From Anthostomella pinea (lineage: Eukaryota > Ascomycota > Sordariomycetes > Xylariales > Xylariaceae), in assembly GCA_963556695.1 (NCBI GenBank), contig CAUWAG010000003.1, positions 8,370,001 to 8,434,000 on the forward strand: a stretch of DNA of 64,000 nt, written 5' to 3'. Under the pieces are notes generated by a model, which saw nothing but the letters and a program-made list of their open reading frames with translations, ran no database searches and was not told the origin of the DNA. A program made the translations under genes and the position numbers. This document shows, piece after piece, positions 56,052 through 64,000 of this stretch (the first letter of the stretch is position 1; every line of letters starts with the position of its first letter).

Positions 56052-58848
56052 GATGCCGGTAGTCTCGGAATGGCCAGTGTTATTGTAATGGTGGAGTTGC
56101 GGGATGCTGAACCGCAACGACGTGTGAAGACGAGAGAATTGTGGAGGGTGCACGCAAGGCTGGGTGGTCAGAAAACGCGGTGGGCAAAGATGACGGGGGT
56201 CTTAGACAAGAAGTTAAATAGTGGTTTGTGCTCTGGCTATTCGCTGAAATGAGGAATAAATGTCTCGTATTACGACGAGCTGTAACGTCTTTGCTCGTAG
56301 CGCTCGCGGGGGCAAGTCGGCCACCAGGGGCAAACTGTGTTCGGTGAATGCGAGAATGTAGCTGCGTGCCGATGGTGAGGCAGTGAGGGTGCAGTTTGTA
56401 CTCGGTACCTGCGCTTGGGAGATGCCGTGACGGTGACGGTGACGGTGGATGTGGGATGGACAGTGACGCCGTGACAGACAAGAGGGTCTCCAGACGGCCA
56501 GTTCCCCACCACGAATATGAGTATGGCACAAGCTGTATGATGCCCCGTGCCTCACAACCCGGTCGTGATCAGAGGGCAGGATGGTTGTCGGTTGCTGGGA
56601 GGAAGAGGGTCAACCCTTGCATTCGACGGCAGCGGTTAGGAAGAAGAAGACTGGGGTTTCATTCGTTTATTCCGGTCAGGCCAGTGGGGTCGGCAGCGCA
56701 GATATGTCCAAACCGACTAGAAAAGTGCAGGCCCGGTGGTGGTAGATGAAACGAAACGACTGAGCGTATGCGCCCGCGCGGAACAGGAACTGATCCAGGC
56801 GGGAACGCTTAATAAGGCCTCGCGTGTACCTAAGGTCAGGCAGGCTGCTGGAGCCTGGCGGTGGTCAGGCAATGGGGGTTAAAGACGGTCGATGGCTGAG
56901 CTATGGACGGACAGGCAGTGAGCGGTTTGTACCTTATCAGGTAGGACCCGGACCCTACCTATGGAAGGTCCTTGGTAACTTTGAAGTTGTTGACAGCTTG
57001 AGGCAAACGCAGCTTGAGAAGATGGATATGCCAACCACGGGAGACGGCGCCCCAGCCAGCTCTGGGCTCGATGATGAATGTTAGGATGCAGACTCTTTCG
57101 CCTTGATAAGAATGGAGCAAGTGTTGGCAGTGAGACTGAGGTATGGGAAGATTCACAGTGATCTCCTGTAAGAAAGAGTCTTGTAAGATGCCCAGATTAT
57201 CCCGATCTGGTGGCTAGGCAGCTTCGGAATCCCGTCAGACTGTTCGGAAGGGCAGGTAACCTCAAGCTTCCCCACACTCAGCACAGGTACCTCCCAGAGG
57301 TAGAACAAGCTTATAAGATCTTGGATCTATAAGCTTTATGTGCCTTGTACGCTCGTGGTCGCTTCCCGGCGCTACTTCAGAGCTCCCCTTGCTTATAGAG
57401 ACAAGAATGTCCGGAAAGTCGTACAAACCGAACCTACGAGAGCACCTAATATGCACGGTAAATGCTGCTTCTGAGGAGGCGGCAGTTGCGGCGACCTGGG
57501 GGAAGTGGGTATCGGTTTGCAGCTCGAGAATGGAGCCGGAGATGGTAGGCTGAGATTCGAGGTCCAAGATAGGGTTGCGTATCCAAGATGCAAGGAGTGG
57601 AAGATGCAGGGTAGAAGGCAGCGACCGGTAGGTAAGGTCCTAGGTAGGCATGTAGGTTCGTGGGCTGATGAAGTTCAGGGGCCGAGAATCTGAAGAAGAC
57701 GGGCTACCGATAAACATCGAACAGATGCAATGTGAGGTAAGGTGGTAGGTTAAGGTAGGCAGCATGTACTATGCAAGTCCAGGTTGGGCTGCAAGGCCCA
57801 TGCGGACTGACTGCAGACTGCAGGCCCTACGTCGTACTTCGTGCTTATGGAAGAGATGAGTGGTTGAGAAGGGCCAAGAGCAAAGAGAGGTCTGGGTCTG
57901 ATGGGCCGGCCTGCCATGGGTGCGGGCATATTGGACTCTGAGCTCCATGTACTTACCTACTGTGTGAGGAGGGCCGTGACGGGCAGAGAGACAACAGACG
58001 ATCTCGGGCCGGCAACGCACAAGAGGCCATCACCGGTGTACAAAGTACTTTGCCTACCTGGTCCCGGAAAACCAGACTTGCGGCTAGCTGAGACGGTTCA
58101 AGCCGGGGAGTAGACGAACGAAGCCATCGACAGCCACTTGGCAGCTTGACAAGTTCAATATTAGTTGAAAGTGGCCTCAAAGGAGCAGACCTCTCGTACG
58201 GTGTCGAACCAACGAAAGTCTTGCCCGCTCCAACAGACCCCGCGCTACCGAAGAACGAGTATGTAGGTACTATGGATATGGGACTGCAAGCAGGCTGGCA
58301 ACTCACACCCCAAAACGAAGGAGTGGTTCTTCGGCTGGCCGGTGAAGCCACCCCCGAAGTGAATAGGAACATGGAACGTGAGAAAGGAATCTGCAAATAG
58401 GTGCCTTGTTCGCAAATATTGGCCTGATAGGTATGTCCAAGCCGAAACAGCAGCTACGCACACGACGACATGCGCGTGTGGCCGGGGCCCGGGGGTTGGT
58501 GGGGTCTGTAAGTAAGGTAAGGTACCTTAGCATTAGTAAAGCCGACAAGTCCGTAGCCCCATAAAAGCACTGCCGATAAGATTATCGATATGCATGGGCG
58601 TCTCCGATAAGACATCTTTTTCTTCCCGCCACACGGTCGTCGGTACTGGAACAGTTCCAATCGTGGGGTTCAAATGTTCGTAGGCACAGATGCTGAACTG
58701 GATTGTCGTGGCTTCAACCTAACCAGTTCATGTGCTGCATAGTGTGCAGAGGTCATTCTCGAATGCCGCTAGTCAACTCCAGCTGAACATTCCTCAATAC
58801 ACACCAAACCAAATCACCGAGGCACTCATTCTGGCCGTTGCCGTTGCC
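56052..58848. other. intergenic region upstream of RPA135
   Basis: About 2.8 kb. The first part is the ARL8 promoter. A tract of GGTGAC repeats lies at 56430-56447. Between 57590 and 57760, and again near 58500-58530, the sequence is dense in GGTAGGTA/GGTAAGGTA motifs. Frames such as the minus-strand 101-codon one at 57262-57567 have no known motif. No supported gene. Confidence 0.4.
58574..58611. promoter_or_regulatory. cluster of GATA-type sites upstream of RPA135
   Basis: CGATAAGATTATCG (58574-58587) is a near-perfect inverted repeat holding GATAAG and TTATC back to back, and a third GATAAG follows at 58606-58611. They lie about 240-275 nt before the RPA135 ATG. GATAAG is the core bound by fungal GATA factors. 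Function here is inferred. Confidence 0.35.
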
Positions 58849-61800
58849 ATGGCGCCGCAGCCAACCAGCACCAGCACCAGCACCAGCTGGGACCACGAAT
58901 ACAACACTCTTCGCCGCGAAAACCTATTTCGAAACCCTCCGACCGACCGATCTGCTTACCCCCTGCTACAAGAGGCGGTCAATCCACACATTGAGTCCTT
59001 CGACGCTCTGTTCGGTGACAATGGTCTGATCGCTCATGGCCTTGCCGACATTGGCACGAGACTGTTTCTGGACGGCGACGAGCGGGCGCTACCAGAGGAC
59101 AGGAACAAGCTGAGCATCAAGATCAAGGGTGTACACCTACAGAAGTCCCAGCTGCCGCCTAGCAACAAGTTTGTTGTGAAAAACAGAGAAATCCTTCCGT
59201 CCGAATGCAGAGAACGCCATGTGTCGTACCGAGGAAAGCTTTCTGTTACCTTCGAGTACAGAATAAACAATGGAGAAGCGAAAGAGTTCGCTCGGGAGAT
59301 TGGACAACTCCCCATAATGGTCAAGGTATGAGACGGGCTGAATACAGCTGAGATTTGTTTTGCTAACCCGCTCTTCAGTCCAGTCATTGCCATCTCAGGG
59401 GTAACAGTCCAGCACAATTGGTCGCGCGGAAAGAGGAATCGGAAGAGTTGGGAGGCTACTTCATCGTCAATGGTATCGAAAAGATTATACGGCTTTTGCT
59501 TCTGAACCGGAGGAATTTCCCCTTGGCCATCTACCGTCCAAGTTTCCAAAACCGTGGTCCAGCCTACACGCCCTTTGGTATCATACTCAGATCGGTCCGC
59601 CCGGACGAGACCTCGCAGACCAATGTCCTCCATTACCTGAGCGATGGTAATATCACATTCCGCTTTTCCTGGAGAAAGAACGAGTATCTGGTCCCAGTGA
59701 TGATGATCCTGAAGGCACTGGTGGAGACGAATGACAGAGAGATTTTCGAGGGCTTGGTCGGCTCTCCCGATTCGAAGGGAATCCGCAATACCTTTCTGAC
59801 GGACCGAGTCGAGCTCTTGCTACGAACTTACAAGACTTACGGGATATTCACCAAGGCACAAACACGAGCCTACCTAGGAGAGAAGTTCCGGCCAGTGTTG
59901 GGAGTGCCAGATACGTTGTCACACTACGAAGTTGGAACTGAATTTCTCCGCAGAGTGGTGCTGGTCCATCTCGGAAACGTCGACGTCACTGAAGACCAGG
60001 ATTCTGACAAGTTCCGCCTATTTCTCCTCATGATCAGAAAACTGTATGCTCTAGTCGCTGGAGACTGCGCTGTTGACAATCCCGACGCGGCACAGAATCA
60101 AGAGATCCTCTTGGGTAGCTTTCTGTACGGCATGATCATCAAGGAGCGCCTAGATGAGCTGATCTCTATATCGCTTCGTGGTGCACTACGGGATTACTTG
60201 AGGAAGTTTCCCGCGAGGACGTTCACCTCGGACGAGTTCACGAAAGATTTCCCCATTAAAATCTTCCAGAAGACCAACGAGAATGTCGGTAACGCCTTGG
60301 AGTACTTCATGTCAACGGGTAACTTGGCGAGTCCATCTGGCTTGGATCTTCAACAAGTATCTGGTTTTACAGTTGTCGCCGAGAAGTTGAACTTCTTGCG
60401 TTTTATCAGTCATTTCCGCATGGTGCATCGAGGTAGCTTCTTCGCCCAGCTAAAGACCACGACCGTTCGAAAACTATTGCCAGAGTCATGGGGATTCCTA
60501 TGTCCCGTGCACACTCCCGATGGTTCTCCTTGTGGTTTACTCAATCATCTTGCTCATAAATGCAAGATCATGACCCATTCAGTTGACGCGAGCGCTATTC
60601 CTCAGTTAGCCGCTGAGCTTGGCGTAGTCGACACATCATCGGCTGCCACAGACGAGAGCGTTGTCGTGATGTTGAACGGAAAGATAGTCGGTTGGTGTAA
60701 GCCAGCAGAGTCGCGCCGGATTGCGGATACTTTCCGATACTGGAAAGTTGAGGGCTCCCATGGCATACCTGTACACCTCGAGATCGGCCACGTTCCCTCC
60801 TCCAGGGGAGGGTCATATCCCGGAATATTCATGTCTTCCGAGCCTTCCAGGATGGTTCGCCCAGTCAAGTATCTTCCACTGGAGAAGGAAGACTTCGTCG
60901 GGCCTCTTGAGCAGCCTTACATGTCCATTGCTTGCACCGAGCAAGAGATTGTATCTGGAGACTCGACACATGTAGAGTTCGACCCCACGAACATGCTCTC
61001 GATCCTGGCAAACATGACCCCTTTCTCAGATTTCAACCAGTCCCCCAGAAACATGTACCAGTGTCAGATGGGTAAGCAGACTATGGGTACTCCTGGAGCA
61101 GCGTTGGCGCATCGGACGGACAACAAAATGTATCGTCTTCAGACGGGTCAGACGCCGGTCGTCAGGTCTCCTCTTCATAACGCCTATGGTTTTGACAATT
61201 TCCCGAACGGTACCAACGCTGTTGTTGCTGTGATCTCATACACTGGATACGACATGGACGATGCTATGATCCTAAACAAGTCAGCGCACGAACGCGGTTT
61301 TGGTCACGGGACGATCTACAAGACGAAGAAATACAGTCTCAAGGAAGAAAGCCGAACCAGGTCCGCCAAGAATATTACCAAACTCTTCGGGTTCGCGCCT
61401 GGAAGCGTCGTGAAGGCCTGGACGCAAACCATGCTCGACGAAGACGGTCTTCCCTACGTCGGACGGGCTGTGCAGGAAGGTGATATCATCTTTGCTCACC
61501 ATACCGTCTCAGCAGACTACAGTGGAAATCTTGTGAACCGAGATGGCGTCACCAAGTACGAGAAGTACAAGGACTCGGAGCAAGCCTTTATCGAAGAGGT
61601 ACGGATCATAGGGAGCGAGCAAGGAAACGAGCCAGCACAGACGATATCGATCAAGTTCCGTATTCCTCGATCTCCGATCATTGGCGACAAGTTCTCTTCA
61701 CGTCACGGTCAGAAGGGTGTGGCGTCGCAGAAATGGCCAGCTATCGACATGCCATTCTCGGAGTCTGGCATCCAGCCAGATGTTATCATCAATCCACATG

Positions 61801-62648
61801 CCTTCCCTTCTCGTATGACAATCGGCATGTTTGTGGAGTCGTTAGCAGGAAAGGCCGGCGCGCTTCATGGGCTTGCACAGGACTCAACGCCCTTCCGTTT
61901 CGATGAAGACAACACAGCTGCGGACTACTTTGGCCACCAGCTCAAGATGGCCGGCTACAACTATCACGGCAACGAACCCATGTACTCGGGAATCACCGGC
62001 GAGGAATTGGCGGCCGATATCTACATCGGCGTTGTGTATTATCAGCGGTTGCGACACATGGTCAATGACAAGTATCAAGTGAGGACGACGGGACCAGTGG
62101 TGCCCACAACCGGCCAGCCAATCAAGGGTAGAAAGAGAGGAGGTGGTATTCGTGTAGGTGAGATGGAGCGGGATGCCCTGTTGGCGCACGGCACCGCGTT
62201 CCTCCTGCAGGACCGTCTCCTGAACTGCTCCGACTACACTGTCTCGTGGATCTGCCGAAAGTGTGGCTCTTTCTTGTCAACACAACCAACGGTCTCGCCC
62301 TTTGGTGGCAACAGAAAGAAGACTGTGAACACTGTCCGTTGTCGCAACTGTGCGACACGGCTTGACCAGATCCCGGATCTTGATTTCACCAAGCTTAGTG
62401 GCGAGATATGGGAGGACGGGCAGGGAAACCAATGGACCGGCGGCGAAGAGACTACGAAGGTGGCGGTTCCCGGTGCTCTGAAGTATCTCGACGTGGAACT
62501 GGCGGCCATGGGAGTGAAACTGAAGTACCGCGTCGACCCGAAGGACGCTCCACGAAAGGGACGGCTGATTAGAACCACATGGGAAAACATCCGTGGACTC
62601 GGCAAAAGCGCGAACAAGGCACTGCCGGCTATTGCGGCGGCATCGTGA
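58849..62648 (+). CDS. RPA135: RNA polymerase I second-largest subunit (Rpa135/Rpa2)
   Basis: Predicted 1248 residues in two exons, 58849-59325 and 59379-62648, joined in phase 0 as LPIMVK|SSHCHLRG. It is the beta-like subunit of RNA polymerase I, which transcribes the 35S rRNA precursor. Landmarks in order: the lobe segment YFIVNGIEKIIRLLL, the fork region PESWGFLCPVHTPDGSPCGLLNHLAH, NAVVAVISYTGYDMDDAMILNKSA, the hybrid-binding motif GDKFSSRHGQKG (about 928-939), the ATG-proximal NPHAFPSRMTIGM and the C-terminal zinc site CRKC...CRNC (Cys1118/1121 and Cys1147/1150). The Pol I-specific LFGF and RTKNIT-like surroundings distinguish it from Pol II and III. The ATG at 58849 sits in a good context (GCCATGG). 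Confidence 0.95.
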
Positions 62649-63642
62649 CAGTTGAGAGCAGGTGACCCTTGCGAAGCATTGCATTGACGGAGTTTGTAGG
62701 TTATCTAATTCAGACTGTGTAAAGGACTACGGGAACACAATGGAGATTTCGATTCAACTACCGCATTTGTATCTGTGACAGTCGAGCTATTGCCTTCGCT
62801 AAAGAGGTAATATGGCAGAGCACACACCCGATGTGGCGGTTGGTCTGTCTCAGAAAGGGGTATGGTTTTGTGTGACGTGTGACGGGTATGCACAGCGCCG
62901 GCTCGCAGAGAGACGTGCTTGGCTGCATCGGTCTGCCTCGTATAAACTCGATGTGTTTGCCACTGCTCCAATATACGGGGCAGAGTAGATTGCTAGTACT
63001 CGCCAGACACATTAGATATGTCTGATCCCATGAGTTTCTGGGTACCTTAAAGGTATGTTTGGTCAAGATGAGATGAAGAGATCGGAGCCCGAGCTGGAGG
63101 TGTCGTGTCAATTGTGGGCCATGAGTCGCTTAAAAGGGGGCGAAGAAGATGGCACTGGAAGTGTGGATGGTGAAGTCACGACCGCCCTCAGTCCCTCTCG
63201 TCCGCTCTTTCCCGAAGCAAGCCCTTGGGGCAACAGGCAGCTGATTCCATCCCATGTTACAAACGCCAACCCAGACCCTCATTTAATGTAGGCACCCTCT
63301 CCCTGTTAAGTTGTCTCGACTCTCCTCTTCTCCTCTTGCAAGCCCGAAAGCAGCAACAGGCCCGCCCTCATAATACCAATATCATTCACGCACACTCGTT
63401 TCGCCCAACAGCCCGTTCTCGCAAGAAACCGGGACAGGTCAGAGGTCATAGGTCAGACCTCACTTGTTTGTTCAACTGGCTCTACTCAGACCACCTTCCA
63501 TTAGATCCATGCCTGAGTGCCTGCCCAACACTGCTCGGCCTTCTCCTCGGCTGTACACCCAGACGCTCCGTCTCGTGCGTCTCCCCACCACTGTGGAATT
63601 GTCCGCACCCCAAAGGCAGAACCAACTCAAGTGATCGTCAGC
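62649..63642. other. intergenic region
   Basis: About 1 kb between the RPA135 stop and the tyrosinase ATG. Pyrimidine-rich from 63290 onward, as in a promoter and leader. No gene seen. Confidence 0.4.
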
Positions 63643-64000
63643 ATGGTGTTCATTCACAGACTTTTCCTTCTGTGCTCCTGTTTCCTTGTCGCCGCCTGTC
63701 TTGCCACCTACGATGGTCCTGGACAATACAACTACGGTGTCAACGCCCGCCTGCGACTTCGCAAACGGCAATACACCCAGTCGTTCATCGTGAGCAGCCT
63801 CCCCCGTATCGATGGCAAACCGCAGTTGAGAGTTGAGCTCCGAGATCTGGAAAAAGACGAGGACAAGTGGAATTTGTACCTTCTCGCTCTCAGCTGGATG
63901 CAGTACACGGACCAAGAGTCGCCCTTCTCGTGGTACCAAATCGCAGGTTGGTAGATATGCGACAGCATGGAACCGCCTAGGCACTGACATGTAGTAGGCA
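63643..64000 (+). CDS. tyrosinase, secreted (5' part, cut by window end)
   Basis: First exon 63643-63946, followed by donor GTTGGT; the rest lies outside the window. The N-terminus is a signal peptide (MVFIHRLFLLCSCFLVAACLA), so the protein enters the secretory path. The segment WNLYLLALSWMQYTDQESPFSWYQIA matches the start of fungal tyrosinase domains, where the sequence WNLYILGL...Y(Y/F)QIAGIHG precedes the first copper-binding His. Tyrosinases oxidise phenols to quinones, giving melanin or modified lignin phenols. The copper-binding histidines are not yet in view, so activity cannot be judged. Confidence 0.75.

Noticed and set aside
58140..58400. GGTGTCGAACCAACG as a tRNA B box on the minus strand
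   Set aside because: No matching A box or cloverleaf could be drawn around it.

Overview
The window is nuclear DNA from a filamentous ascomycete (Pezizomycotina, most likely Sordariomycetes). Genes carry short introns, mostly 45-110 nt, with GT-AG borders and branch sites such as CTAAC, CTAAT or CTGAC. Families limited to or typical of fungi are present: a Yvc1-type vacuolar TRP channel, Pkr1, Arp9, an RCR protein and a fibroin-3-like membrane protein. I cannot name the species. All gene models come from reading frames and splice signals only.

0-16 kb holds a TRP-type vacuolar cation channel (588-3229), a small Gly/Tyr-rich Cys protein (4092-4499), the eRF1 methyltransferase MTQ2 (5247-6080), Sm-D1 (6445-7016, minus), the ER V-ATPase assembly factor PKR1 (7571-8035, minus), and two neighbouring F-box-like proteins (9808-12770 and 14160-15601). 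The first of these carries a well supported GC-AG intron.

16-30 kb is gene-poor except for a SYLF-domain protein (20519-22672) and the chromatin-remodelling actin-related protein ARP9 (23512-26298), whose model has a 181-residue N-terminal extension. A degenerate tRNA-like or SINE-like sequence lies at 27797-27877 on the minus strand.

30-37 kb is a compact housekeeping block: quinone oxidoreductase ZTA1 (minus), chaperonin subunit CCT4 (minus), and proteasome ATPase RPT1 (plus), the last two sharing a ~0.5 kb divergent promoter. A Cys-rich putative zinc-binding protein (35894-36859, minus) follows. 

37-52 kb contains a decayed arylsulfatase (39152-40300, minus), the splicing factor SF3b14/p14 (41491-42117), a STIMATE/YPL162C-type vacuolar membrane protein (43373-44625), a fibroin-3-like single-pass protein with a 16-Cys cluster and tandem repeats (45831-47579, minus), and an RCR-family membrane protein (51236-51759, minus).

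52-64 kb has the small GTPase ARL8 (55187-56051, minus), the second-largest RNA polymerase I subunit RPA135 (58849-62648), and the first exon of a secreted tyrosinase (63643 onward, cut by the window end).

Most genes are housekeeping. The accessory material is the F-box pair, the sulfatase relic, the SINE-like element, the tyrosinase, and long intergenic stretches where palindromes of the TAGGTACCTA type recur. I found no gene cluster that can be called a new system. The points most worth checking are the ARP9 extension, the F-box pair with its GC-AG intron, the divergent CCT4/RPT1 promoter and the sulfatase relic.
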